Shown piece after piece: positions 1-10,166 of a stretch of 64,000 bases of DNA. This stretch comes from Hygrophila difformis. Its lineage: Eukaryota > Streptophyta > Magnoliopsida > Lamiales > Acanthaceae. The position numbers were made by a program, and so were the translations under genes. The stretch lies in assembly GCA_030278955.1 (NCBI GenBank), contig JAOANR010000002.1, positions 6,003,982 through 6,067,981 of the forward strand. Reading direction: 5' to 3'. The stretch's first letter is position 1. The number at the start of each line of letters is the position of its first letter. The notes below the pieces were generated by a model. That model made no database searches. It saw only the letters and a program-made list of their open reading frames with translations, and had not been told where the DNA came from.

Positions 1-1126
1 ATGACTCTGTCCCTATTTCAAAATCCAAATTGAAGGCAGGTTCGTCTAGTTTGATTTTCGGGTATCAAATCTTAACCAAAAATTATGAAAGTTTTACAAG
101 AAGTAGATCAGGGTCTAGGAACATATTTCATGTTTTAAGTTTTCTCGTTTGAACATTTTAAGTGGTCCGAAAAATTCGTGCATCAACACTGCGCCATTGT
201 GAATAGATTTGAATTAAGGTTTCTTTATTGGATCTATTTGTTTGATTTCTTTTAACCACCCAAAACCACAGTAAGCTTTAACTTACTTGAGATTGGATTA
301 TCCGGCTCGTGAAATTCGTAGTCGTGGCTTCCACATCCTCCGTTCGTCTCCCGAGATCCTTCGTTCTCCCTCTACGCATCCGGATCGGGGTTTTAGAAAA
401 GAAACGGAGTAAGTTAGATTTGGATCCGAGGTTTGAATGGAAAAAGATGGACAACCCTTACCAACCACGACTGAGACCCTTTGATTTTCGTCCAAAACTT
501 GGTCCTTCGCTGCCTTTGTGCCTCCGATGACTTGGGATTTAGGGTTTGAAACATATAGAGAATTTTCGAAGAGTTTGAAAATTTTCCGGGGTCGAAGGGG
601 ACGGGTATTTATAGACTTAGGAGACCCATAGGACGTCCAAGAGCTGTTTTGGAGTGTCTTGGGCCGAAAGGTAAGCAACCGAAGTCGAAAAATCCGAAAT
701 TGGGCGAGCGAATCTCGCCAGGTCGTTTGTGGGAGCTAGCGCGCCCGTGGCGCGCGGAATGCTCCGCCCCGCGCGGCCTTGGCCTGGACTTCGGTCCGGG
801 CCAGGTCGTGCGATCCGTCGGGCCTTTTCTCATCTCTTTCGGACTTCTATCCTCCTATGTTCTTGGGCTCCGATTTTCGGGCTAATCTTTGGGCTCCAAA
901 TTTCCTATCTAAATTTTATTTGAATCTTACTTATGGGTCCGAATTATCAAGTCCATTTGTATTGGGTTATCTTTGGATCATTTATTTAATTCAATTATCT
1001 TTAGTTTTAATTAAATTATCTTCAACTTTAATTATTTCTTGGATTAAATTCTATTTCTCATTTATTCTTTTAATTATTTATTTATTTATTTATTGTATTT
1101 ATTGATATAAAATTCTCGGATATTAC
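1..1126 (-). repeat. Partial LTR of a Tekay-type element (left edge of window)
   Basis: This stretch resembles the LTR at 3461-6136: both share the segment around AACTTACTTGAGA, the TCGTAGTCGTGGCTTCCAC block and a TATTTATA box, and both end in a TTTA-rich run before TATTACA. Read on the minus strand the LTR begins at 1126 with TGTAATATCCG. Beyond 1126 there is no polypurine tract but unrelated AT-rich DNA, so this is either the 5' LTR of a minus-strand element lying to the left or a solo LTR. The other end lies outside the window. Small ORFs on both strands here have no recognisable product. Confidence 0.75.
606..613 (-). promoter_or_regulatory. Probable TATA box of the LTR promoter
   Basis: Minus-strand TATAAATA inside the partial LTR. 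The same octamer occurs at the matching place in the LTRs at 3461-6136, 35972-38559 and 44524-47139, which supports a conserved promoter element. Transcription would run leftwards. Confidence 0.5.
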
Positions 1127-2104
1127 AGGAAATGTCAAAAAATTTAACATCTTAGCATAAAAAGATGACACTGTCTTATACAGAAACTTTATTCCATATT
1201 TTTTCTCGACCAAAAGCTGTTATTCAGATTTCATACCAATATATCATCGTGTTCAAATTACCAAATCCAAATCTCCCTTTCATCCCCATTTCCACCTCTC
1301 TTATTCGATTTCCTCTGCACATTCCGCATGGACAAAATTAATCCCAATCTTGAAAGAGAAATAAAATAGGAAAAATTAGAAAGACAACTGAATTTATGTC
1401 AAAAGTATACTCTTCTTTAATTTTTAATTTTTGAAACTCCAATTTTTTAATACTAAATTTAAACACCAAATAATATTGCTAAAATTATCCAAATTTAAAG
1501 CTATTTTTCATCATTAATTAATTTCAAATTTCAAATTTTAAACTCTTATTATAATAAACGTGTTAATTTTCTCATTTAGCACGAATTCAAATTCATTTAT
1601 TTTGAATTACATGATCATTAACATTTTAAAATAAATGAAAAAAATTATATTATTTTTAATTTTTACTCATTGTATTATTTTATTTTTAATGTATTCGTAA
1701 TACTTTTATTATTAATAACTCAAATTGTATATATACATTTTTCTTTAATAATTGCACCACTTCTGTATTTCATGCAATCCAATAACTATTTTTAACCAGT
1801 AAAAATTTTAAAAAATTGATATTCTAAAACTACGTGATTAGACGAATATAATAAGATCTCATTTAACTATGTTTTTTTCTTATATAATTTTGTTAAGAAA
1901 TTGAATTAAAGTTACTCAATAATTTGTTACCATTCGTTAGGGCTTTTTAAAATTATGATTAGCCGAATTCAAAAATATCTAATTTTCTATTTTTCTTATA
2001 AAAATTGCATTAATTTTTTAATCAAAATTATTCAATAAATACTACATATGTTAAAGTAAATTATAAATGGATGAAATATGAAATTTACTCCCTTTGTTTC
2101 GCCA
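1127..2104. other. AT-rich intergenic DNA without recognisable gene
   Basis: I see only AT-rich sequence with homopolymer A and T runs. There is no long ORF, no RNA gene and no repeat shared with the rest of the window. It may be old host intergenic DNA into which the surrounding elements inserted. Confidence 0.5.
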
Positions 2105-2122
2105 ACTTGCAATGTGTCCGTG

Positions 2123-2659
2123 TTTTTTTTTTTTTTTTTAGTGAGCCGAAGTCGAGAAAAAAGGAAAATACAAACAAGCCAAAGAAAAACGACCGGATGA
2201 AACTACCAACAAAACATCACTAGGCTCGCGGGAACCACTCGTCCGCCGCTAAGCTCCCTAAAGCAAAGTCCGGTGGGAAGGCCCATGTGGGGAAGAAATC
2301 TTCGACCGAGACACCTTGTTTGGCTAGGCTGTCGGCAACCTTGTTCCCCTCCCGAAGGATGTGGAGAACGGGGCAGTCAACAAAACTCCTATGAAGATCC
2401 TAAATATGTAAGATGAGGCCAGCAATTCAAGGATGAGCTTAGCGTCAGTATAGCAGCAAATAGAATCAGCTCCCAACCTTTTAACAAACATGAGGCCTTT
2501 TGCTTGGATAGTTCAGTGTAGATGATGGATTGGATTCCAAGAAAGCCACTTTCCCTCGAGCCAGTTGCCTTCTCCATTCCGGACAACAAAACCATATCCC
2601 ACTCTTCCCGGATTTCCCATTGATCCCTATCAGATGCTGCGGTTCACAGGTTAGCTGCC
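2123..2659 (-). mobile_element. 5'-truncated LINE, 3' end with poly(A) tail
   Basis: On the minus strand this segment ends in a run of 17 A (T at 2123-2139 on plus) preceded by the end of an RNase H-like domain. It is flanked by a near-perfect 13-bp target duplication, ACTTGCAATGTGT at 2105-2117 and ACTTGCAGTGTGT at 2660-2672 (one mismatch). Poly(A), 5' truncation and a variable-length duplication are the hallmarks of a non-LTR retrotransposon inserted by target-primed reverse transcription. Confidence 0.8.
2143..2659 (-). pseudogene. LINE RNase H domain remnant
   Basis: Reading across at least two frame changes, the minus strand shows GYGFVVRNGEGNW, then RLGADSICCYTDAKLILELL, then HILREGNKVADSLAKQG. 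These match the layout of the RNase H domain at the C-terminus of plant L1-type ORF2: the TDAK and VADSLA blocks carry the conserved aspartates. The frame then runs to a stop before the poly(A) tail. No reverse transcriptase or endonuclease part remains, so it is dead. Identification rests on motif recognition. Confidence 0.7.
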
Positions 2660-2672
2660 ACTTGCAGTGTGT

Positions 2673-2960
2673 TTTTTGGACACGAGAGTTAAATGAGATA
2701 TATTAGTATTTAAGATGATGATAAATTAGGAATTAATTTAATGTAATGAAAATAATAAATTTAAAATTTTAATTTTTTTTATTATTGTTATGATTCTGAG
2801 TTGAGATTTAATTCAAAATTAACATTTAGAATCTTAAATAATATTATTTATTGATGTAATATAATAGTTGAGAGTTTACCCTTAAATTTATTGAGAAAAA
2901 AGAGTGTTGCCTAAATCTTATGTTTCATAAAGGGTGCATTCCTACATTGCCATGTCAGAT
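2673..2960. other. AT-rich DNA, nothing recognised
   Basis: Short AT-rich spacer between the LINE tail and the retroelement scrap. It has no ORF of note and no clear repeat. Confidence 0.4.
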
Positions 2961-3460
2961 ATAAAAAATAAGTTTATTGCCATCACCTGGCATGGGAGCC
3001 AAAACGTCAACATTAATCATACCCGAAGGCCCATGTTCCAGACAGCGTGCTAAAAGGTTCACCAACGCAGTATCCCAAATACTGTATGAAGAAACAGAGG
3101 CATGGGAGCAGAATTCGAGCCAACACTTTCCGGAAGGGGGTAGAATCATTTTGAGCCTACACGGAGAAGAAGACCGCCCCATCGAGGATCCAAGATCGCG
3201 CCTGAAAAATTCCAAGTTTTTGGCCTTGGTGCGGTCTCCGCAAACTGGTGCGGTCTAGACCGCACCAAGCCACTTCAGACTGCACTACTTGGATTTCCAG
3301 TCTAGTTCTCGATTCCCCTAGGTGCGCTCTATTGCATGTTAGACCAAACCATGAAGACCGCACCGCACCCCCCCAGACTGCATCACCATATTTTCTGTTC
3401 TATTTTTATTTTGCAACAGGTGCGGTCTCCTGCGTGATAAACCGCACCTGTGCCTTAGAC
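2961..3460 (+). repeat. Retroelement 3' remnant with AGACCGCACC repeats
   Basis: A plus-strand frame contains IPEGPCSRQRAKRFTNAV, resembling the GPxTRxRAKR motif often seen near the C-terminus of plant Ty3/Gypsy polyproteins. Downstream the decamer GGTGCGGTCT or its complement recurs at about 3228, 3247, 3257, 3352 and 3419, including a perfect 20-bp palindrome at 3247-3266. The segment is cut at 3460 by the LTR of TRG-1. It may be the 3' end of an older element, but no LTR was found for it. Confidence 0.35.
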
Positions 3461-4122
3461 TGTAACACCCCGGTTTTGATAACCCATGCCGGGATGTCAC
3501 CGCCATACCTCCCTAACAAGACATGACTTCTTCGAGCTTGCTAGAGAGATGCAAGGCTATGGTTTTTCAGAATTTAAAACATTTCAAACAGCCCATTGTA
3601 ACATAATAAAATAATATCATCATAGTTGCAGCAGAATGTAATATTTACATATATATAATGCAGCTGAATTTAAATTGGGCCAACATGGCCAAAACACGGG
3701 TTAAACAGGCCCGTTTATGCAAGTCATAATTTAAACAAGAAATAACTATCCCCAAAAACCCAATGCATGCTATGCTCATGAGTAAGCCTCATACTCTGAA
3801 AAGAAAAAGAAAAAAATGGTCTGGGTAAGCATAAACGCGCTGAGTAAGTTAATACCTAGCATGAGATCAAGGGGTTTCAAAGCCTTTAATTAATTTACAA
3901 AAGAATTGACTGAGCTTAAGTAACATATAGACGACATCTAAGTTAATTCGGCTAACTAATAAGATTTAAATGCATATTATAAAGCATGGGTTCTAGAAGA
4001 AACATGATTATGACATAGCTAGATAAGTAAATCATTGACATAAATTTAAATGCACAATTTAACAAGAATTTAATTTAAGTCTTATAAATTCCCCGTTTCA
4101 TTCTTTTATAGATCACCATTCG

Positions 4123-4284
4123 CTAGGGCTCTTATATCCACCAGCCGTACGCTTGGGCTCTTATGTCCAAAAGTATCATGGTCAATATTTCAATAGGGTT
4201 ATTCCGTCCGCTAGCCATACGATCAATATTTCACTAGGGCTCTTACGTCCACTAGACATACACTTGGGCGCTTATGTCCACAAG
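4123..4284. repeat. Array of four short hairpins in the TRG-1 LTR
   Basis: Four 22-nt units share the core GGGCTCTTAYGTCCA between short complementary arms: 4123-4144 (CTAG/CCAG), 4152-4173 (CTTG/AAAG), 4234-4255 (CTAG/CTAG) and 4263-4284 (CTTG/CAAG). The third base of the left arm and its partner change together between the last two units, so pairing is kept. Function unknown. Confidence 0.55.
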
Positions 4285-5573
4285 CCGTAGACAACATTAA
4301 TAGTATCCAGCTTAGTCATAAACCTCAATCTTTCAATCTTCTCTTTGTTTAGAAAGACCAATTTGTAAAGTTTCGTAATTTCCTCAAAAATGTATATTTC
4401 ATATGGCCTCCGTCCGCGCCATTCGCATTTGAAAATTCATTTCAAGATCAATTGATTTGAAAATTTCACAGTAGCTCCGGAACGTCCTAAAGAACAAGTT
4501 TTGTATTTTAAGTTTTTCGATCCAAGTTGAGGAAACGAGTTGAATTTAAAGATCTTTCAAGGAAATATAATCTGCCCGGATTCAGACTTGTCACAGTTTA
4601 GAAAATGAGATTTTCGACATAGCAAATGAACTCCAAACGCTCTGACATTTTACAGGCATGAACTCAACTTAATTATCTACAAATTATATTTAGAACCTGA
4701 AGTCTAATTCGCGTTGAGTCAGTGGTCAATATTTGGATCAAGTTCATAATTAGTTTCTATCAGCTTTCATGAGTTCGGTGAGAACGCAGATTGGGTCGGT
4801 TCATATTCGGGGATTCAAATCTTGATAAAAATCTATGAAATTTTACAGAGGTAATCTAGACTTATAGATCTACACATTTCATGTTTAACACTAGTCCTAA
4901 TTTGGCCTAAATCCTATGTCAAAATCATCAAGAAGTTCGAACGAGAATCTGTCACCATTTCAAGATCTAATTTCTAAATAGGTTCGTCTAGGTCGATTTT
5001 TGGGTATCAAATCTTAACGAAAATTTATGAAATTTTTATAGAAGGTAGATGAATGTCTTAAGAACATATTTTCAGTTTTGAGTTTCTTCTTTTGAAGATT
5101 TTAAGGGTCCGAAAAATTACATTAAAAATGCTTCGCGCATGGAATTCTTCTATTGACATAATTTTTAGGTTCTTGGGTTAAATTCTTATGTTCGATAGTA
5201 TTTTAGTCTCCCAAAACCACAAGTAAGTATTAACTTACTTGAGAATGATTTCCGGCTCTTCAAAGTCGTAGTCGTGGCTTCCACGTCCTCCGTTCGTCTC
5301 CCGAGATCGTTCGTTCTCCCTCTACTTGTCCGGATCGGTGTTTTAGAAAAGAAACGGGGTGTATTAGATTTAGATCCGAGTTTTCAATGGAAGAAGATGG
5401 ACAAAACCTTACCCCAATGTACGCCTACACCCGGGGATCTCTGGATTCGTCCAATGCTTCTTCTCCCGCTGTCTTCTTGCCTCCGACAACTTGGGAACTA
5501 GGGTTTTACGGTGTATGAGTCGTATGAAAAATTCGAGAGTGTTCAAAAGGGGTCCACGGGCTGAAAACTTCAT

Positions 5574-5581
5574 TATTTATA
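5574..5581 (-). promoter_or_regulatory. Probable TATA box of TRG-1 LTR
   Basis: Minus-strand TATAAATA at the position matching the box in the partial LTR at 606-613. GC-rich sequence follows on plus (about 5640-5800), that is upstream in sense, as in the related LTRs. Confidence 0.5.
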
Positions 5582-6116
5582 GACTTGGAGGGGCTTAAGG
5601 TCGTCCAAGATCAGTTACAAAGAGTCTTGGGCCGAAAGGTAGGCAACCGACTTCGAAAAATCCGAAATCGGGCGAGAAAATCGCGCTCGGGGCGCAACAG
5701 CCGCGAACCCCGCGGTATTGGCACGGTCGGCCTCCAGACCGCGCGGAGACCGCGCGGACCCAGATTGGGCCGCGGTCTGGGCTGGGTCGTACGATCCCTG
5801 TCGGGCCTTTTTCTCCTCTCTTTTGGGCTTCTATCCTTCTACGTCTTGGGCTCTGATTTTTGGGCTATTATCGGACTTTAATCTCCTATCTTAATTTCAT
5901 TTGGATCTCAATTTAATTTCGGATTCGAAATATTGAGTCCATCTATATTTTGTTCCCGTGCAATAATTTATTTAATTAAATTATTTTCGACTTCATGGGT
6001 TCTTGGAAAATAAATTCCCTTTTTGTTCTTTAAATCCAATTCAATCTTTCTTTTCATTTGTTTTAATTATTTATTTATTTATTTATGTGTTTGTTCATTT
6101 ATTTATTTATGGGTGA

Positions 6117-6244
6117 CTGATTTCGTGGGTATTACAGTCTACCCTCCTTAAGAATCAACTTCGTCCTCGAAGTAGCGCTACTGATTTCACGGGTATTACA
6201 GTCTACCCTCTTTAAGAATCAACTTCGTCCTCGAAGTTGCGTTT
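6117..6244 (-). repeat. 64-bp tandem duplication of the LTR/polypurine-tract junction
   Basis: 6117-6180 and 6181-6244 are two near-identical 64-bp copies covering the LTR end (GGGTATTACA), the polypurine tract (plus GTCTACCCTCCTTAAG) and its hairpin (CAACTTCG, loop TCCT, CGAAGTTG). The element thus has two possible starts for U3, 64 bp apart. The hairpins are at 6156-6175 (one end mismatch) and 6220-6239. Confidence 0.75.
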
Positions 6245-6469
6245 TAGCTTCTCTCGAGCTAAGAACTATGGTCCTTTGTTTATATTGGTTTTTTCTTTAT
6301 TTTTATTTTGCGACTGAACTCATAATTAAAATTTCTGAGCAGCCTACGTACCCTGTGTAGGGATCAAGCCATGACGTAGTTCAAAACAATTTGAATTTGT
6401 TTATTTTTTTTATTTAGGATATATCTTATCGAGTTGAACTCCAAAAATAAATTATTACGGGGTACCACA

Positions 6470-6508
6470 TCCTCTCCCCCTTAGGACTTCAGTTATGTCC
6501 CCATAACT
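6470..6508 (-). promoter_or_regulatory. Second polypurine tract with hairpin, next to gag stop (TRG-1)
   Basis: Plus ATCCTCTCCCCCTTAGGAC gives a sense purine tract. Beside it the hairpin AGTTATG, loop TCCC, CATAACT lies at 6491-6508. The same module follows the pol stop in Tekay-1 and Tekay-2 and the gag stop in TRG-2. In Tekay-1 this tract is the one that adjoins the LTR; here it lies about 330 bp inside. Confidence 0.6.
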
Positions 6509-6510
6509 TC

Positions 6511-7630
6511 CTATTCATTATTCTCAAGAGGGTTCGCGTTTTGGTCTTGTTCCTCGTCCCCCTCTCCTTGCTGAGGGTTCACCAAATCTTTTCTCTTTTC
6601 GATCGCCTCCTCTGGAGTTCGACATCCCCTAGCCTTATGACCAAACTTGCCGCATTTATAACAGGCTCCAGGCTTCGGGCATTGGTGCACCAGATGTGCA
6701 TGGTTGCATCGTGTGCAGCGTGGTATAAACGCACCACGGTTGTCATCTCCTCCATTGTTGAGACCTTTATTTTCTTTCCTTCGAGATCCATTGCCTTTCC
6801 TAGAGTTGTTATTGCTGTCCTTCCGATCCTTCTTCTCAAGTCCTTGCGAATCCTTGCTCGATTCACCATTTTCCTTACGCTTCAATTGCTGGATTCGAGC
6901 AATCGCTACAGCGCGATCATAAATCGTCTGCAGGTTCGTGAATTGTCCTACTGCAAGTATCTCCCGGATACTAAGGTTCAGACCCATCTCGAATTTCTGA
7001 GCCTTGTCAGAGTCGGTTGGTACTAGCCTCGTAGCAAATCGTACTAGCTCCTTGAATTTGGTGTAGTACTCTTGCACTGTTTGGCACCTTGCTTTAAGTT
7101 GATGAATTCCTCGTACATTGCCGCCTTGGTGCTCATGGGGTAGAATCGGTCCCTTAGGCCCTCCTTAAGTTTATTCCACGTATAGGCTTCTTAATCTTCC
7201 CCTAAATTCCTCTGGAGGTTTTGCCACCACTCATCGGCTTCGCCTCCTTAGTAGTAGGTTGCTACTCGTATCTTTTCCTTATCGGGGCATTTGATAGCAT
7301 CCAAGAGCTTATCAAATGTATGGATCCACCCCTCTAGTTTGGCGGGATCCTCTTGCCCATCATAGTGTGGTGGTTGATAGGGATTCACCAACGCTAGATA
7401 GTTGATTTGGGCTGCTGGCGGAGGTACTGTTGCTTGTGACCTATGCACCTCAGCATTTCCTAATGCTACGAGAACTTCCTCTCAGTTTTTAAACGTTCTT
7501 CCATATTATTGTGCACATGAGGCACTCGTTCTCCTAGGTTCTGAGGAGTTCCATTGTTGTTGGGCACGTTGGGGAGGTCAGCATCAGTGCCGTTTGGACT
7601 TACCTTCCTCGGTTTTATCCTAGGTGCCAT
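6511..7630 (-). pseudogene. gag: gag of TRG-1, decayed
   Basis: The sense frame starts at the ATG at 7630 with MAPR, as in all four related gags here. It breaks by a frameshift after ERLKTE (about 7480). It then continues as a segment ending ATYY (7248-7448), and further stops follow near 7246 and 7195. The last open part (6511-7077) covers the end of the capsid-like Retrotrans_gag domain (QEYYTKFKELVRF, KFEMGLNLSIREI) and two cysteine clusters, CTRCNHAHLVHQC and an intact CCHC knuckle CYKCGKFGHKARGC. It ends PLENNE then TAG. The product would form the virus-like particle and bind RNA. At least three lesions make this copy non-functional. Confidence 0.8.
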
Positions 7631-8138
7631 TTCTCTGTTATTAAGCACGCGAAGATGAGTTTCTAATCTAGGGAACGTTAGAAGTCAGGAAAAATCTAAA
7701 AAGATATGAATGGTGTAGGCACGCTAAGTATTCTTGCTCGACGTCTAGGACTAAAGCAGAATTAGTCTCAGGTTAGCGCAAGTATTCATGTATGTATGCA
7801 TGTGATGCAATCCCCCCCGAAGGTAATGGATATATTATTTATATCTATCTTCCATGGGTTGAAAAATAAGTTTATTCCATGGAGGTAATACTTTAAAATT
7901 TAAAAAAAAAATAATCATAATTAAAAGTCTTGGGCCTCTATATTGGGCGAAAATAATAAACATTTGGGCATTATTTAAAAATATAGGTGTTGGGCCTTAA
8001 AAAAATTTGAGCTTAAAAATTGGGCCCAACATAGTAAGTATATAAATTATTGGGCTAAGAAAAATAAGTGGGCTTCCAAAAACTTTTGGGCTAAAAATTT
8101 GGGCCTTAACTTTAAAAATAATAATTGGGCTAAATTGA
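7631..8138 (-). other. TRG-1 leader region with conserved hairpin and G tract
   Basis: This non-coding leader matches 18769-19292 of TRG-2 (repeated GGGCC/GCCCAA words). It contains paired CCATGG boxes at 7852-7857 and 7877-7882 around an AT-rich loop, and a C7 run at 7812-7818 (G7 in sense) followed in sense by ATTGCATCACATGCATACATAC. The same order is seen in TRG-2, Tekay-1 and Tekay-2, which suggests a packaging or dimerisation signal; that role is inference. Confidence 0.5.
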
Positions 8139-8419
8139 TCCAGATTGATCACTTCACACTCTACTCTGTGCTTTTATTTGATAGAGTCGAACTTTGCATT
8201 CTGATTCGTGCACTGTGCGTCCATTACTCTAATTCTTTCACCACACTTTGTTGGTTGTCTGATACGATTGAGCACCACTCGGCTTGGGAGCTAAACCAAC
8301 TGGTGGGAATTCAGGACCTTCAGTGAGAATACAGTTGTGAGATCACTCTATATATTTATCAGCTGATTTCTACTAACCATTTATACATATATCTATCTAG
8401 TTTTCTTCTTTGATTCATT
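8139..8419 (+). other. Leader of CRM-1, LTR not found
   Basis: Sequence between the TRG-1 break and the gag ATG of CRM-1. No TG...CA LTR end and no primer binding site could be recognised, so the 5' end of CRM-1 is probably missing. A pyrimidine-rich run precedes the ATG. Confidence 0.35.
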
Positions 8420-9190
8420 ATGGCAGGAAACACGACTCCTGAGCCTACCATGAGGGATATGATGGCCGCCATCCAAGCGTTATCTGAAATCACAGCCCGG
8501 AGGTTTGACTTGGAGACCATGCGCCGAACAGTAGGGGAAACTGAGACACGAGTCGCAGAAATCATGAAGCGCATTGAGACATTATCTACCGAAGTGGCGA
8601 GAGGAAATTCATTATGGGGAGAAGCGCTCCAGACTATAATCTTGCAACGCGTGGAACGGAGGCTTGAAGAGGCCTTCCAACCTACACCGTCACCACAGAC
8701 CAATACTCCCAGAAGCACAAGTGGAGTAAACCGGTCAGAAATGGAAGAAGCCGAAGTCGCTATTAAGGAGCAGGGATTACAGTTTTGGAATATATGACAG
8801 ACAACAAGGTCCACGAGGCCCACGGGCACCACCTCCACCACCGCCTTGGCCTCCCGCCCCAACAAATATCCAGTTCCAGAATCCATCGCCACCTCAGGCA
8901 CCTGCCATGCCAGCGGTAGCTCCAAGACCACCATTGCATCCACCCCTTCGACAGAGGCTAAATGTTAATCCATCTCCAATAGACCTTCCCGAAGACGATT
9001 TCGAGGAAGAGGACATACCTCGAGCACATGTTGAGCCCAACTGATTAGAAGCTGACCTTCGAAGGATCAAATTCAGTATACCAGCGTTTAAAGGATAAGT
9101 GATCAGGAAGAATTCATCAATTGGAGACAGTCCATCGAACTGATCTATGACTGCCAACAGTATAACGAGTTCACCAAGATCCAGCTCGCT
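8420..9190 (+). pseudogene. gag: gag N-terminal part of CRM-1, decayed
   Basis: The ATG at 8420 opens a 125-residue frame with a predicted helical segment (TMRDMMAAIQALSEITARR...ETRVAEIMKRIETLSTEV) and stops with TGA at 8795-8797. Beyond, pieces in other frames match a gag core, for example RRIKFSIPAFKG near 9060-9095 followed by a stop, and the frame has shifted again before 9191. The order is that of a Ty3/Gypsy gag N-terminus. Several lesions make it non-functional. Confidence 0.6.
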
Positions 9191-10166
9191 GTGTGCGAAT
9201 TTGAGGATTATGCCTTGACACGGTGGCAGAAAATCCAGCACGACAGTCAGCGTCTGGGCCTTCCGACTATCTCCACATGGGCTAAATTAATGCATGCTAT
9301 CGAAAAGAGGTTCATTCCTAATAATTATTTTGATGAATTGTACATGAAAGTCAATTTTTTTGTGCAGGGCAACAGAGCTGCTGATGAATATTACAAGGAA
9401 TTAGAACCAGGGACATGCAGAGAAATTGACTCAGATGAGGAGTATGAGGAAGCAGAAGCTGAACGAGAAGAATATGACAACGTACAGTATCCAGATGAGG
9501 GCGATCTGAGCCGAGTAGTCTTGGAAGAGAGTGAAGAAGAGTACGTGACCAACTTCATCGCAATGAGAGCCCTCACAGCGGAAAAAGCTGACGAGCCAAC
9601 TGGAAATGCTCCGGAACAAAGGGAGAATCAATTTCATTACCATTGTAAACTTAAAGGCAATGCCTCATTAATAGTAGACAATGGGAGCTGTGTTAATGCT
9701 GTTAGTCTCTATACTGTGCGCAGGTTGGAAATACCAATGCAAGACCACGTGAAGCCATATCATCTACATTGGATGAATGAGCATGGGGCTACCAAAGTCG
9801 CGAAGCAAGCGCGGGTCCCAATTACTATTGGGCCCTATTTAGAAGAGATATTGTGCGATGTAGTCCCCATGACCGCATGCCATGTGCTACTGGGAAGACC
9901 GTGGATGTATGACAAGCGCGTGATCTATAGAGGCACAGAAAACGATCTCTCTTTCCGAGATGGACAAAGCAGAATCACGAGGAAGTCACTACCACCGAAG
10001 ACTGTTAAGATTGAGCATCGAAACTTGGTGGAGAACATCCGCAAGGAGGAAGAGGAGTACAAAAGGAAACAGAGAGGTAAGGGAATTGTAATTAATTCTG
10101 ACAATTCTAATCAATCTCCTTTACTTTTGACAGGATCTGAGCGGTGCTTGTTACTGACAAAGCATG
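9191..10166 (+). pseudogene. gag C-terminal part and protease of CRM-1, with internal deletion
   Basis: The open frame begins inside gag (FEDYALTRWQKIQ, TWAKLMHAIEKRFIPNNYFDELY, GNRAADEYYKELE), as in CRM-type capsids. It then jumps directly to an acidic stretch (DSDEEYEEAEAEREEYDN) without any CCHC knuckle, so the nucleocapsid region seems deleted at about residue 75. The protease follows with LIVDNGSCVNAVS (catalytic Asp present, DNGS instead of the common DSGA) and the later CHVLLGRPWMYDK block. The frame runs into the TRG-2 LTR and stops at 10169-10171, only because of the insertion. The frame starts upstream of the first ATG shown here. Confidence 0.7.

Larger units (their letters stand above)
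3461..6136 (-). repeat. 3' LTR of TRG-1
   Basis: On plus it starts TGTAACACCCCGG and ends GGGTATTACA, so in sense orientation it is TGTAATACCC...GTGTTACA, with the usual TG...CA ends. Length is about 2.68 kb, close to the LTRs of TRG-2 and both Tekay elements. It contains a hairpin array (4123-4284), a TATA box (5574-5581) and a TTTA-rich run near its sense 5' end. The left flank ends TTAGAC; no matching duplication was found because the other LTR is missing. Confidence 0.8.
3461..8138 (-). mobile_element. TRG-1: gag-only LTR retrotransposon, Tekay-related, 5' truncated
   Basis: The sense strand is minus. It has a 3' LTR (3461-6136), two polypurine tracts each beside a hairpin, a gag gene (6511-7630) and part of the leader (7631-8138). 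There is no protease, reverse transcriptase, RNase H or integrase: gag ends directly against sequence that in Tekay-1 and Tekay-2 follows the pol stop. This is the architecture described in plants as TR-GAG. No 5' LTR or primer binding site follows; at about 8138 the sequence switches to CRM-1, so the 5' part is lost or lies elsewhere. Confidence 0.75.
8139..10166 (+). mobile_element. CRM-1, left part: CRM-like Ty3/Gypsy element split by TRG-2
   Basis: This piece carries gag remnants and a protease and stops at 10166; the reverse transcriptase resumes at 63187. The break is flanked by GCATG on both sides (10162-10166 and 63187-63191), the target duplication of TRG-2, and the reading frame carries across it. 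The RT motifs ([21 protein letters not shown]) are typical of the CRM/Reina side of plant chromoviruses. CRM-1 is the oldest layer of the nest. Confidence 0.7.

Noticed and set aside
781..810. GGAC-TTCG-GTCC, a UUCG-tetraloop hairpin, in the GC-rich part of the partial LTR (also near 38160 and 46740).
   Set aside because: It would have the stable UUCG loop only in the antisense strand, and is missing in the TRG-1 LTR; probably incidental.
2977..3258. 93-residue plus-strand ORF considered as a gene.
   Set aside because: Only a short RxRAKR-like motif supports it, and it ends in repeat sequence; kept as a retroelement remnant.
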